A stretch of DNA of 55,406 nt from Streptococcus sp. oral taxon 431 (GCF_023115445.1 NZ_JALDUI010000016.1:1-55406), one strand, 5' to 3'. Numbered from the stretch's first letter, positions 1 to 7,884 are shown. The notes: generated by a model not told the origin, from the sequence alone. Numbers and translations are program-made.

Positions 1-120
1 TAATGCTCGGTGTTTAAAATCTGTACTATATGCCATAGCTTTATTATAACATGTATTTTATAAACTAAGATACTATAAAACCATTATTTTATGAGAGAAA
101 TCTCTAATTTCATAATCTGT

Positions 121-159
121 AGGCAAACGCTTGCATTCCATTTTTTATTAGACTATAAT
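121..159 (+). promoter_or_regulatory. Promoter of ABC-2 exporter operon with cre-like site
   Basis: TTGCAT (131-136), a 17-nt spacer and TATAAT (154-159) form a good sigma-A type promoter. The 16-mer AGGCAAACGCTTGCAT at 121-136 fits the CcpA cre consensus WTGNAANCGNWNNCAW with one mismatch and lies over the -35 box. Overlap with -35 predicts catabolite repression; that is inference. The rest of 1-274 shows no gene. Confidence 0.6.
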
Positions 160-274
160 AGGTTGGTATAAAGCCTTTTGTAATAATAAAATGTAGAAGG
201 TTTAGAAAGTAAGGATTTAGAATATTTGTAGTCAATAATACAATATTGCTCTTCCTTACCATAGGGAGATAGAT

Positions 275-1267
275 ATGGCAATGATAGAAGTGGAACATCT
301 TCAGAAAAATTTTGTGAAGACGGTCAAGGAGCCAGGTTTGAAGGGGGCTTTGCGCTCCTTTATTCATCCTGAAAAGCAGACCTTTGAAGCGGTCAAGGAT
401 TTGACCTTTGAGGTTCCAAAAGGACAAATTTTAGGCTTTATTGGGGCAAATGGTGCTGGAAAGTCGACAACCATCAAAATGCTGACCGGGATTTTAAAGC
501 CGACATCTGGTTTTTGCCGAATTAACGGCAAAATTCCGCAAGACAATCGCCAAGATTATGTCAAGGATATTGGGGTTGTTTTTGGACAACGGACCCAGCT
601 ATGGTGGGATTTGGCTCTGCAAGAGACCTACACGGTCTTGAAAGAGATTTACGATGTGCCAGATTCGCTCTTTCATAAGCGAATGGACTTTTTGAATGAA
701 GTCTTAGACTTGAAGGACTTTATCAAGGATCCCGTGCGGACTCTTTCACTAGGTCAACGGATGCGGGCGGATATTGCGGCTTCCTTGCTTCACAATCCCA
801 AGGTTCTCTTTTTAGATGAGCCAACCATCGGTTTGGATGTTTCGGTTAAGGATAACATTCGTCGGGCCATTACCCAAATCAATCAGGAGGAAGAAACAAC
901 CATTCTCTTGACCACTCACGACCTGAGTGATATTGAGCAACTTTGTGATCGGATTTTCATGATTGACAAGGGGCAGGAGATTTTTGATGGAACGGTTAGC
1001 CAGCTCAAGGAGACCTTTGGAAAGATGAAGACTCTCTCCTTTGACCTGACGCCAGGTCAAAATCATCTAGTCTCTCATTATGAGGGCTTGCCTGATATGT
1101 CCATTGCTAGACAAGGAAATATTCTCAATATTGAATTCGATAGTTCCCGCTACCAGTCGGCCGATATTATCAAGCAAATCTTATCTGATTTTGAGGTCCG
1201 TGATTTGAAGATGGTGGATACGGATATTGAGGATATTATCCGTCGCTTCTATCGAAAGGAGCTCTAA
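275..1267 (+). CDS. ABC-2 type exporter, ATP-binding protein (DrrA/COG4586-like)
   Basis: This cytoplasmic ATPase would power the membrane proteins encoded by the next two genes. It has Walker A GANGAGKS at about residues 57-64, a signature LSLGQR near 157 and Walker B VLFLDEPTIGLD near 176, followed by the switch His in TTHD. The first 40 residues, before the core fold, are a linker typical of the COG4586 subgroup, and about 90 residues follow the ATPase core. The start ATG follows GGGAG. The gene runs into the next with one base between stop and ATG, so the three form one operon. The substrate is unknown; relatives are annotated as daunorubicin-type exporters only by similarity. Confidence 0.88.
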   Translation: MAMIEVEHLQKNFVKTVKEPGLKGALRSFIHPEKQTFEAVKDLTFEVPKGQILGFIGANGAGKSTTIKMLTGILKPTSGFCRINGKIPQDNRQDYVKDIGVVFGQRTQLWWDLALQETYTVLKEIYDVPDSLFHKRMDFLNEVLDLKDFIKDPVRTLSLGQRMRADIAASLLHNPKVLFLDEPTIGLDVSVKDNIRRAITQINQEEETTILLTTHDLSDIEQLCDRIFMIDKGQEIFDGTVSQLKETFGKMKTLSFDLTPGQNHLVSHYEGLPDMSIARQGNILNIEFDSSRYQSADIIKQILSDFEVRDLKMVDTDIEDIIRRFYRKEL

Positions 1268-1268
1268 G

Positions 1269-2087
1269 ATGGTCAAATTGTGGAGACGTTATAAACCCTT
1301 TATCAATGCAGGGATTCAGGAATTGATCACCTATCGGGTGAATTTTCTTCTCTATCGGATTGGTGATGTCATGGGTGCTTTTGTGGCTTTTTATCTCTGG
1401 AAGGCAGTCTTTGATTCCTCGCAGGAGTCCTTAATCCAGGGCTTCAGCATGGCGGATATCACCCTCTACATCATCATAAGTTTTGTGACTAATCTTCTGA
1501 CTAGGTCGGATTCTTCCTTTATGATTGGTGATGAGGTCAAGGATGGTTCCATTATCATGCGCTTGTTGCGACCAGTGCATTTTGCGGCTTCTTACCTCTT
1601 TACCGAGCTTGGTTCCAAGTGGTTGATTTTTATCTCTGTTGGACTGCCATTTTTAAGTGTCATTGTTTTGATGAAAATTTTATCTGGGCAAGGGATTGTA
1701 GAAGTGCTGGGACTAACTACCCTTTATCTTTTTAGCTTAACGCTGGCCTATCTGATTAACTTTTTCTTTAATATCTGCTTTGGATTTTCTGCCTTTGTGT
1801 TTAAAAATCTTTGGGGTTCCAATCTACTCAAGACTTCCATAGTGGCCTTTATGTCTGGGAGTTTGATTCCCTTGGCTTTCTTTCCCAAGGTTGTTTCAGA
1901 TATTCTGTCCTTCTTGCCTTTCTCATCCTTGATCTACACTCCAGTCATGATTATTGTTGGAAAATACGATGTCAATCAGATTCTTCAGGCACTCGCTTTG
2001 CAGTTTTTCTGGCTTTTAGTGATGATAGGTTTGTCTCAGTTGATTTGGAAACGAGTTCAGTCATTTATCACCATTCAGGGAGGTTAG
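1269..2087 (+). CDS. ABC-2 type exporter permease 1 (COG4587-like)
   Basis: A 272-residue integral membrane protein with about six hydrophobic segments, matching the first permease of ATPase/COG4587/COG3694 trios. The frame is open from 1227, but the ATG at 1269 is preferred because AAAGGAG sits 7 bases upstream inside the end of the ATPase gene. A conserved charged stretch (IGDEVKDGSIIMRLLRP) precedes a membrane segment, as in other members of this family. It is translated from the same message as both neighbours and should form a heterodimeric channel with the next gene product. What it exports cannot be told from sequence. Confidence 0.85.
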   Translation: MVKLWRRYKPFINAGIQELITYRVNFLLYRIGDVMGAFVAFYLWKAVFDSSQESLIQGFSMADITLYIIISFVTNLLTRSDSSFMIGDEVKDGSIIMRLLRPVHFAASYLFTELGSKWLIFISVGLPFLSVIVLMKILSGQGIVEVLGLTTLYLFSLTLAYLINFFFNICFGFSAFVFKNLWGSNLLKTSIVAFMSGSLIPLAFFPKVVSDILSFLPFSSLIYTPVMIIVGKYDVNQILQALALQFFWLLVMIGLSQLIWKRVQSFITIQGG

Positions 2088-2088
2088 T

Positions 2089-2874
2089 ATGAAAAAATAT
2101 CAACGCATGCATCTGATTTTTATCAGACAATACATCAAACAAATCATGGAATACAAGGTGGATTTTGTGGTTGGTGTGCTGGGTGTTTTCCTGACACAAG
2201 GGTTGAACCTCTTGTTTCTCAATGTCATCTTTCAACACATCCCATCCTTAGAAGGCTGGACCTTTCAAGAGATTGCCTTTATCTATGGCTTCTCCTTGAT
2301 TCCTAAGGGACTGGACCATCTCTTTTTTGACAACCTCTGGGCTTTAGGTCAACGACTAGTCCGAAAAGGAGAATTTGATAAATATCTGACTCGTCCTATC
2401 AATCCCCTATTTCATATTCTGGTTGAGACCTTTCAGATTGATGCCTTGGGTGAGCTCTTGGTCGGTGGCATTCTATTGGGAACCACAGTGACTAGCATTG
2501 CTTGGACTCTTCCCAAATTCCTGCTTTTCCTAGTTTGTATTCCTTTTGCGACCTTGATTTATACTTCCTTGAAAATCGCAACAGCCAGTATCGCCTTTTG
2601 GACCAAGCAGTCAGGTGCCATGATTTACATTTTCTATATGTTTAATGATTTTGCCAAGTACCCGATTTCCATTTACAATTCGCTCCTTCGTTGGTTAATT
2701 AGCTTTATTGTACCTTTCGCCTTTACGGCCTACTATCCTGCCAACTATTTCTTGCAGGGCAAGGATGGACTCTTTAATATTGGTGGTTTGATTCTGATTT
2801 CTCTTATCTTCTTTGGAATCTCTCTAAAACTCTGGGATAGGGGATTAGACGCTTACGAAAGTGCGGGTTCGTAA
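2089..2874 (+). CDS. ABC-2 type exporter permease 2 (COG3694-like)
   Basis: A 261-residue membrane protein with about six hydrophobic helices and the motif LVRKGEFDKYLTRPINP, the counterpart of the KDGSIIMRLLRP loop in permease 1. It starts one base after the previous stop, with GGGAGG upstream, so translation is coupled. It completes the ATPase plus two-permease exporter. No clear hairpin terminator follows, so the message may continue into the acetyltransferase gene 35 bases downstream. Confidence 0.84.
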   Translation: MKKYQRMHLIFIRQYIKQIMEYKVDFVVGVLGVFLTQGLNLLFLNVIFQHIPSLEGWTFQEIAFIYGFSLIPKGLDHLFFDNLWALGQRLVRKGEFDKYLTRPINPLFHILVETFQIDALGELLVGGILLGTTVTSIAWTLPKFLLFLVCIPFATLIYTSLKIATASIAFWTKQSGAMIYIFYMFNDFAKYPISIYNSLLRWLISFIVPFAFTAYYPANYFLQGKDGLFNIGGLILISLIFFGISLKLWDRGLDAYESAGS

Positions 2875-2909
2875 GAGATAAAGTAAGACTAAAATCAAGA
2901 AAGGAACTT

Positions 2910-3374
2910 ATGATGTTTGTAATTGAAGCAGTCAAGGATGAAAATCAAAAAATGGCAGTTGTCGCTGAAGTTTTAAAGGATTTGCCAGAATGGTTTGGAA
3001 TACCAGAAAGTACGCAAGCCTATATCGAAGGAGCCAAGGACTTGCAAGTGTGGGCTGCCTTTCAGGAGAGTGATTTGCTTGGCTTTGTGAGCTTGTCCTA
3101 TTCTAGTGAAGATTGTGCAGAGATTGATTGTCTCGGTGTAAAAAAAGCTCATCAAGGTAGAGGAATCGGGAGTCAATTGCTTGCTACTTTAGAAAGTGAA
3201 GCACGCAAAAACGTTGATTATTTACAAGTGAAAACAGTAGCAGAAGGCTCTAATAAAGATTATGATCGAACAAATGTCTTTTATCGCAGTCTTGGCTTTA
3301 AAAAATTAGAGATTTTTCCACAACTTTGGGGGCCTCAAAATCCTTGTCAGATTTTGATTAAAAAGATGGGTTAA
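2910..3374 (+). CDS. GNAT family N-acetyltransferase
   Basis: A 154-residue protein with one GNAT fold. The acetyl-CoA pyrophosphate loop is visible as HQGRGIGSQLL around residues 90-100, after the strand CAEIDCLGVKK, and a C-terminal FYRSLGFKK motif closes the fold. AAGGAAC precedes tandem ATG codons at 2910; either could be used. Family members transfer acetyl groups to amines on small molecules or proteins, but nothing here reveals the acceptor. It lies between the exporter operon and a tRNA gene, and no own promoter is obvious in the 35-base gap. Confidence 0.85.
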   Translation: MMFVIEAVKDENQKMAVVAEVLKDLPEWFGIPESTQAYIEGAKDLQVWAAFQESDLLGFVSLSYSSEDCAEIDCLGVKKAHQGRGIGSQLLATLESEARKNVDYLQVKTVAEGSNKDYDRTNVFYRSLGFKKLEIFPQLWGPQNPCQILIKKMG

Positions 3375-3381
3375 GAATCCC

Positions 3382-3409
3382 TTGACATCCTTTCTTATAG
3401 TGCTATACT
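3382..3409 (+). promoter_or_regulatory. tRNA-Thr promoter
   Basis: TTGACA (3382-3387), a 16-nt spacer and TATACT (3404-3409) with an extended TGC just before the -10. The tRNA 5' end lies 13 bases further on. It is one of the closest matches to consensus in the window, as expected for a stable RNA gene. Confidence 0.85.
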
Positions 3410-3421
3410 ATAAGTGGAATC

Positions 3422-3494
3422 GCCGATTTAGCTCAGTTGGTAGAGCACCGCATTCGTAACGCGAAGGTCACAGGTTCGATCCCTGCAATCGGCA
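3422..3494 (+). tRNA. tRNA-Thr (anticodon CGT)
   Basis: A 73-nt cloverleaf: acceptor arms GCCGATT and AATCGGC pair fully, the D arm is GCTC/GAGC, the T loop is TTCGATC, and the anticodon loop TTCGTAA has CGT at positions 34-36, reading ACG threonine codons. The CCA end is not encoded. The anticodon stem has an A-C opposition next to the loop (31-39), and the T stem has one at 49-65. Identity is fixed by the anticodon; the mispairs are unusual but the molecule still looks functional. Confidence 0.93.
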
Positions 3495-3629
3495 TTTTTA
3501 CTAATGTAAAGAAAGACAAAGAAAATTTAAAATGTTTATTTAAAGGCAATTATCTCAAGTTGATTGTTAAAAATAATTTAGTATTTTATTTGAAAAAAAC
3601 AGTAAAAAAGCGCAAAAAATCACTTCCTG

Positions 3630-3698
3630 TGCTACACTGTAATTGAAAATTTTTTATTTTAGGCGTTAGAACTGTTTCCTCAGTCCTAGCGCCTTTTC
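3630..3698 (+). ncRNA. Candidate small RNA ending in a strong hairpin
   Basis: An extended -10 (TG-C-TACACT, 3630-3638) would start a transcript near 3645. About 15 bases later a hairpin begins: arms 3661-3669 and 3686-3694 pair over 9 bp, continue with an inner ACTG/CAGT stem around the loop TTTCCT, and end in TTTTC. No -35 box is recognisable. Alternatively the hairpin is only the terminator of the tRNA transcript. No protein can be read from it. Confidence 0.35.
3661..3698 (+). terminator. Rho-independent terminator after tRNA-Thr
   Basis: A 13-bp hairpin with a single internal A-C mismatch, 6-nt loop and TTTTC tail. It is the first hairpin of terminator quality after the tRNA. Confidence 0.75.
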
Positions 3699-3724
3699 TG
3701 TTTGATAAGTCTGTTTGGTGGAGG

Positions 3725-3919
3725 ATACTCAATGAAAATCAAAGAGCAAAGTAGGAAACTAGCCGCAGGTTGCTCAAAGCACTGCTTTGAGGTTGTAGAT
3801 AGAACTGACGAAGTCAGCTCAAAACACTGTTTTGAGGTTGCAGATGAAACTGACGAAGTCAGTAACATATATACGGCAAGGCGACGTTGACGCAGTTTGA
3901 AGAGATTTTCGAAGAGTAT
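3725..3919 (-). repeat. BOX element, boxA-boxB-boxB-boxC
   Basis: The 195-bp element starts ATACTCAATGAAAATC and ends TTTTCGAAGAGTAT, the boxC and boxA ends of pneumococcal BOX repeats. The segment ACGGCAAGGCGACG, the target of BOX-typing primers, is present. Two 45-bp boxB units lie at 3772-3816 and 3817-3861. Read on the minus strand the order is A-B-B-C. It abuts the decayed transposase reading frame on its right, which it appears to have interrupted. Confidence 0.92.
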
Positions 3920-4098
3920 GAGAATCTTATGGGCGCAAGCAATGATGGCTTTCATCTTGCTTCCTCTTTGGGAAATTCGATTGTAAAAAGAAGAAAAAGC
4001 TGGATCTTTAGAATGTGCTGCAATCAATCCCGACATAGTCAAAGCTTGCTTGATAGATCGATTTCCTTGCGTGATGTGTGAAGATTTTTTAATGCCAG
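3920..4098 (-). pseudogene. IS110-family transposase, C-terminal remnant
   Basis: On the minus strand the frame reads HITQGNRSIKQAL, then GLIAAHSKDP and RISQRGSKMKAIIACAHKIL, the pattern of the C-terminal part of IS110-type (transposase_20) enzymes. It has no N-terminal catalytic domain and stops being transposase-like exactly where the BOX element begins at 3919. At its other end it is fused in frame to IS30-like sequence. It cannot be active. The family assignment rests on motif recall, not a search. Confidence 0.6.
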
Positions 4099-4325
4099 CA
4101 CTTTCATAAGACTGTTGAGCATAGTCGGCAGAATAAACCTTTTAGAAGCGCCCTATTCCAACACATTGTAGGACTGTCCCACGCTTGATTTCAGTATGGA
4201 TAGTTTGAGGAGTTTTTCCAAGTAGAGGGGCAATTTCTCTATTTGATTTCCCTTTTTTTCCATCGTTCGATTAACCGACGGCTATCGATTGTCAAATGTT
4301 TGGATTTTGTAGTATAATGGCTTTG
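4099..4325 (-). pseudogene. IS30-family transposase, N-terminal remnant
   Basis: Minus-strand pieces read KHLTIDSRRLIERW, then after a frameshift KSNREIAPLLGKTPQTIH, TEIKRGTV and VYSADYAQQSYE, which is the helix-turn-helix start of IS30-type transposases. The frameshift lies in a run of seven A on the minus strand (4252-4258), and a TAA stop follows GRF near 4141. The catalytic DDE domain is absent, and the frame continues into IS110-like sequence near 4098. No ATG is left at the expected start. Confidence 0.65.
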
Positions 4326-4610
4326 AATCTCTGTGCCTTTCTTGTGTTTGTGATTGAACAACAAGTATAACACAGAGCTGTTTTCTTATGCCTATAAGAG
4401 CTTTTATGTGACAAGAGAACCCCTTGAAGCTGTTTTGTCAGCTAAAGCAAGGCTAGTCTGAGCCTTGGACACCAGCCTAACATCATCAGGCCGCTTATCA
4501 AATGAAATTGAGTACTAGCTATAAGCTAGTTGAAGCATCTAATTTTTAGGAGGGCTGGATGGCTAACTTCATTATAGAACTTTCAGTAAAGCAAAAATCA
4601 TAAAAAGTAT
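4326..4610. other. Intergenic remnant sequence without a gene
   Basis: This stretch beyond the IS30-like remnant contains no ORF with a ribosome site and no feature I recognise. Its first part may be the upstream flank of the degraded insertion sequence. Nothing further is supported. Confidence 0.4.
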
Positions 4611-4615
4611 AATAA

Positions 4616-4660
4616 AATTTTCTGAAAATAATTGACAAGTTCTGTTTTTTCTTGTAAAAT
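4616..4660 (+). promoter_or_regulatory. CodY box and promoter of the glycine-riboswitch transcript
   Basis: AATTTTCTGAAAATA at 4616-4630 matches the CodY consensus AATTTTCWGAAAATT at 14 of 15 positions and ends one base before the -35 box. TTGACA (4632-4637), a 17-nt spacer and TAAAAT (4655-4660) form the promoter. CodY is the branched-chain-amino-acid/GTP-responsive repressor of Firmicutes; repression here is inferred from the position. Confidence 0.75.
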
Positions 4661-4724
4661 AAGAAAAATTAAATACAACACCGAATGAAGTTTAATAGAA
4701 GCGGAAAATCGTTTGATTTTTCAT

Positions 4725-4888
4725 GACTGTAAATGGACGGAACTCTGGAGAGACCGTAAAGGCACCGAAGGGGCAAGGCAGGCAACTGCTCAAACTCTCA
4801 GGTAAAAGGACAGAGCAATGATAGAGCGCTTTTTGGCATTTATCGATGCATTCCAGAGTACATGTTTTTAACATGTGCTCTTTCTTTT
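4725..4888 (+). promoter_or_regulatory. Glycine riboswitch (single aptamer) with terminator
   Basis: The conserved glycine aptamer core is present: CTCTGGAGAGACC (4743-4755), GCACCGAAGGGGCAA, CTCTCAGG and GGACAGAG. Only one aptamer is seen. Helix P1 is CTCTG (4743-4747) with CAGAG (4811-4815). A 12-bp terminator hairpin follows (4855-4866 with 4870-4881, then TTCTTTT). TCCAGAGT (4852-4859) is an exact complement of ACTCTGGA (4742-4749), so P1 and an antiterminator compete. Glycine binding should stabilise P1 and free the terminator, giving an OFF switch. Confidence 0.9.
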
Positions 4889-4913
4889 GGGGTTGATTAG
4901 ATAGGAGAAATGC

Positions 4914-6236
4914 ATGTTAAATTTGCTAAAAGAAATAGACGCTTTTGTATGGGGACCACCCCTTTTGATCTTATTGGTTGGTACAGGGATTTACTTGACT
5001 CTTCGTTTAGGACTTTTACAAATTTTGCGTCTCCCTAAGGCCTTCCAGCTTATTTTTACCAAAGACAAGGGACATGGTGATGTTTCGAGCTTTGCTGCCT
5101 TGTGTACAGCCCTAGCAGCAACTGTTGGTACGGGAAATATCATCGGGGTGGCAACAGCCATCAAGGTGGGAGGTCCTGGTGCCCTCTTCTGGATGTGGAT
5201 AGCAGCTTTTTTTGGAATGGCGACCAAGTATGCAGAGGGCTTACTGGCTATCAAATATCGGAGTAAGGATGAAAATGGCGCTATCGCTGGAGGACCGATG
5301 CACTATATTCTTCTAGGTATGGGAGAAAGGTGGCGACCCTTGGCGATGCTCTTTGCCTTGGCAGGTGTTTTGGTAGCTCTCTTAGGTATTGGTACCTTTA
5401 CCCAGGTCAACTCCATCACAGAGTCCATACAAAATACAACCAGCTTGTCACCGACCATTACAGCTCTAGTCCTTTCTATATTTGTTGGGATTGCGGTCTT
5501 TGGTGGACTCAAATCTATTTCGAAAGTTTCTACTACAGTAGTTCCTTTTATGGCTATTGTCTACATCTTGGGAACCTTGACAGTCATTTTTGTTAATATT
5601 GAGAAAATCCCTGCAACTTTGACCTTGGTCTTTACATCAGCTTTTAGTCCAGTTGCTGCAGTCGGAGGATTTGCAGGAGCCAGTGTTCGGATGGCTATTC
5701 AAAACGGTGTGGCGCGTGGGGTCTTCTCAAATGAGTCGGGCTTAGGTTCAGCTCCTATTGCGGCTGCGGCAGCCAAGACAAATGAACCGGTGGAGCAAGG
5801 TTTGATTTCCATGACAGGAACCTTTATTGATACTCTAATCATCTGTACCCTGACTGGTTTGACCATCTTGGTAACTGGTGTTTGGAGTGGTGATTTGAAT
5901 GGTGTTGCTTTGACTCAGTCAGCTTTTTCTACAGTCTTCTCTTTCTTTGGATCTGCTCTTCTAACAATCTTCTTGGTACTTTTTGCCTTTACCACGATTT
6001 TGGGATGGAACTATTACGGAGAGCGTTGTTTTGAGTTTCTCTTTGGTGTTCGCTTTATCTGGCTCTATCGTGTGGTCTTTGTTGCCATGGTCTTACTGGG
6101 TGGCTTCATTGAGTTGGATATGGTCTGGGTCATTGCGGATATTGTCAATGCACTTATGGCTCTACCAAACTTGATTGCACTCTTAGCCTTGTCGCCAGTT
6201 GTTATTGCTGAGACTAAGAAATATTTTGATAAATAA
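4914..6236 (+). CDS. Sodium:alanine/glycine symporter (AGCS family)
   Basis: A 440-residue membrane carrier with about eleven helices, the usual length of the family. It carries the AGCS hallmarks GTGNIIGVATAIKVGGPGALFWMW near residue 75 and NGVARGVFSNESGLGSAPIAAAA near 265. Such proteins import alanine or glycine with sodium. The glycine riboswitch and CodY box upstream suggest that glycine is a substrate and that import is shut off when amino acids are plentiful. The ATG follows AGGAGAA. A strong terminator follows, so it is a single-gene unit. Confidence 0.92.
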   Translation: MLNLLKEIDAFVWGPPLLILLVGTGIYLTLRLGLLQILRLPKAFQLIFTKDKGHGDVSSFAALCTALAATVGTGNIIGVATAIKVGGPGALFWMWIAAFFGMATKYAEGLLAIKYRSKDENGAIAGGPMHYILLGMGERWRPLAMLFALAGVLVALLGIGTFTQVNSITESIQNTTSLSPTITALVLSIFVGIAVFGGLKSISKVSTTVVPFMAIVYILGTLTVIFVNIEKIPATLTLVFTSAFSPVAAVGGFAGASVRMAIQNGVARGVFSNESGLGSAPIAAAAAKTNEPVEQGLISMTGTFIDTLIICTLTGLTILVTGVWSGDLNGVALTQSAFSTVFSFFGSALLTIFLVLFAFTTILGWNYYGERCFEFLFGVRFIWLYRVVFVAMVLLGGFIELDMVWVIADIVNALMALPNLIALLALSPVVIAETKKYFDK

Positions 6237-6263
6237 TGTAAGATTGATCTTTCCATTTAAAGG

Positions 6264-6302
6264 AAAAGCTAGCATCTGTTTGTGAGATGCTAGCTTTTTT
6301 TC
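6264..6302 (+). terminator. Terminator after AGCS symporter gene
   Basis: A 14-bp hairpin (6264-6277 with 6285-6298, arm core AAGCTAGCATCT) with a 7-nt loop and a run of T. Confidence 0.9.
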
Positions 6303-6330
6303 ACTTTTAGGGCTAGTCTTTTATTTTATG

Positions 6331-6403
6331 TCATAAGATGAATGAAATTCAATAGTACATCTTTTATGATATCCTTTATTTGCACTTTTATTTATTGTAT
6401 AAT
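6331..6403 (+). promoter_or_regulatory. Inverted repeat and -10 region upstream of MFS gene
   Basis: TCATAAGATG (6331-6340) faces CATCTTTTATGA (6358-6369), an imperfect palindrome that could be an operator. TATAAT at 6398-6403 is a good -10, but no -35 at proper distance is clear. The regulatory role is a guess. Confidence 0.35.
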
Positions 6404-6480
6404 AGTCAGCATAAATCCGTTTTTGGTCTGATATATCTTGTTTCATCTATATGCGAAAGAGAAATAAACTGGAGGTGTTT

Positions 6481-7659
6481 ATGTCAAAAGATATTCAAAA
6501 ATTAGTGATTTCACAAGGAATAGCGAATCTAGCAGATGTCTTTTTTAGAGTTGTTGTGATTGCAAATGTGTTTGTCTTATCTGGTTCGGTTATTTCAACC
6601 TCCCTAGTGCCAATTCTGATAGGTCTATCCTCCTTTTTAGCCAGTTTCTTAGTCCCGTTAGTAACAAAGAGACTAGCTTTAAATCGTGTTCTTTTCTTGA
6701 CTCAATTGGGTAAGACGATTCTGCTAGCGATTTTGGTTTTTCTACTCAAGCAATCTGAAACTATTTCCCTCCCTCTTTTATATGCTATTGTAACTTTTAT
6801 CTCCATTTTGGATGGTTTTGCAGCACCTATTTCCTATGCGATTGTTCCACGCTATGCAAGAGATTTAGCTAAAGCGAACGCAGCTATTTCTATGAGTGGT
6901 GAAAGTGTACAACTCGTTGGTTGGGGCTTAGGAGGCTTCTTATTTGCGAGTCTGGGAATGAAGCCTAGCCTGCTCATTGTGTTAGCCTTGTTTACAATTT
7001 CTACGATTTTGATGTTCGGTTTGCCACTAGTCGAAAAAGAAGAGTTGTCCTCTGAAACAAGTCTTGAGACGCTCACAAAAGGTTGGATATTGGTGGTTAA
7101 AAAATCAAGATTACGCCTTATTGTCCAGGCTAATCTCTTAGAAATTCTAGCTAATGCTATCTGGGTATCTTCTGTTTTACTTGTTTTTGTGACTGAAATT
7201 TTACATCAGTCAGAAAGCTATTGGGGTTATGTCAATACGGCCTATTCCTTGGGGATTATCTTGGGAGGAGCTATTATCTTCCGTCTAGCCGAGAAAGTTG
7301 TTACCTATAAGTATCAAACTATGACATTTTCTTTGTTATCGACAACACTAGTAACACTCTTGATATTACTATTTCCAAATCCACCTGCTTTTCTATTCCT
7401 ATCTCTAGTAATTGGTTTTCTATCTCAGATTAAGGAAGTCCCTGAGAGCGTATTATTACAGGAATCGGTTGATGAGAAGGAACTTGTAAATCTTTACTCC
7501 GTTATTGAAGTTGTCTCTACCTTGGCCTTTTCTGCCTCTGTTTTTCTAATGAGTTCCATCACAGAATATTTTGGAGTATTTACTAGTTTTGTCTTGGCTA
7601 TAGTCTGTTTGCTGGTAGAGGCCATCTTAGTTTTAAAAAACAAGCATCAGATAAATTAA
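6481..7659 (+). CDS. MFS transporter
   Basis: A 392-residue protein with twelve predicted membrane segments and a charged central loop (LVEKEELSSETSLETL). Layout and length fit drug-efflux type major facilitator proteins (the Mef/MFS_3-like group). The frame is open from 6451, but ATG 6481 is chosen because GGAGG lies 5 bases upstream. It stands alone between two terminators. The substrate cannot be predicted; resistance should not be assumed. Confidence 0.82.
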   Translation: MSKDIQKLVISQGIANLADVFFRVVVIANVFVLSGSVISTSLVPILIGLSSFLASFLVPLVTKRLALNRVLFLTQLGKTILLAILVFLLKQSETISLPLLYAIVTFISILDGFAAPISYAIVPRYARDLAKANAAISMSGESVQLVGWGLGGFLFASLGMKPSLLIVLALFTISTILMFGLPLVEKEELSSETSLETLTKGWILVVKKSRLRLIVQANLLEILANAIWVSSVLLVFVTEILHQSESYWGYVNTAYSLGIILGGAIIFRLAEKVVTYKYQTMTFSLLSTTLVTLLILLFPNPPAFLFLSLVIGFLSQIKEVPESVLLQESVDEKELVNLYSVIEVVSTLAFSASVFLMSSITEYFGVFTSFVLAIVCLLVEAILVLKNKHQIN

Positions 7660-7667
7660 CAGTTATG

Positions 7668-7693
7668 ATCACACATCTGGTGTGATTTTTTTG
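7668..7693 (+). terminator. Terminator after MFS gene
   Basis: ATCACAC (7668-7674) pairs with GTGTGAT (7680-7686) around a 5-nt loop, followed by seven T. Confidence 0.85.
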
Positions 7694-7884
7694 TTTTCAT
7701 AAAAATTTTTTATCAGTGCAATTTAAAATATATATTATGCAAGGTATAGATTCTGTGTTAGACTTATTGTCAACGAAAAGCTAATGACTCATCAATCAAG
7801 GCAAGGATTTGTTCAATAGGCTGATGAGACTTCGTAAGATTTTCGCAGAAACTATTTAATTACAAAATGAAAAGAGGTCCCCTT

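Noticed and set aside
110..427. Minus-strand 105-codon frame at the left end
   Set aside because: It overlaps the start of the ABC ATPase gene, has no ribosome site and shows no recognisable protein pattern.
3524..3545. Possible CiaR-type TTTAAG direct repeat
   Set aside because: The two TTTAA motifs are 7 bases apart rather than 5 and the first lacks the final G, so the CiaR spacing is not met.
3437..3646. 69-codon plus-strand frame over the tRNA
   Set aside because: It is the tRNA gene read as protein plus A/T-rich spacer; no start signal.
3772..3861. CRISPR-like array in the BOX region
   Set aside because: The two 45-bp units are directly abutting boxB modules with no spacers; no cas gene is in the window.
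4725..4888. Tandem glycine aptamer
   Set aside because: Only one aptamer core is present; the downstream part folds as terminator and does not repeat the conserved core.
7778..7860. Minus-strand frame ending PIEQILALIDESLAFR as a gene remnant
   Set aside because: About 28 codons with no start, and no family is recognised; it could be chance.
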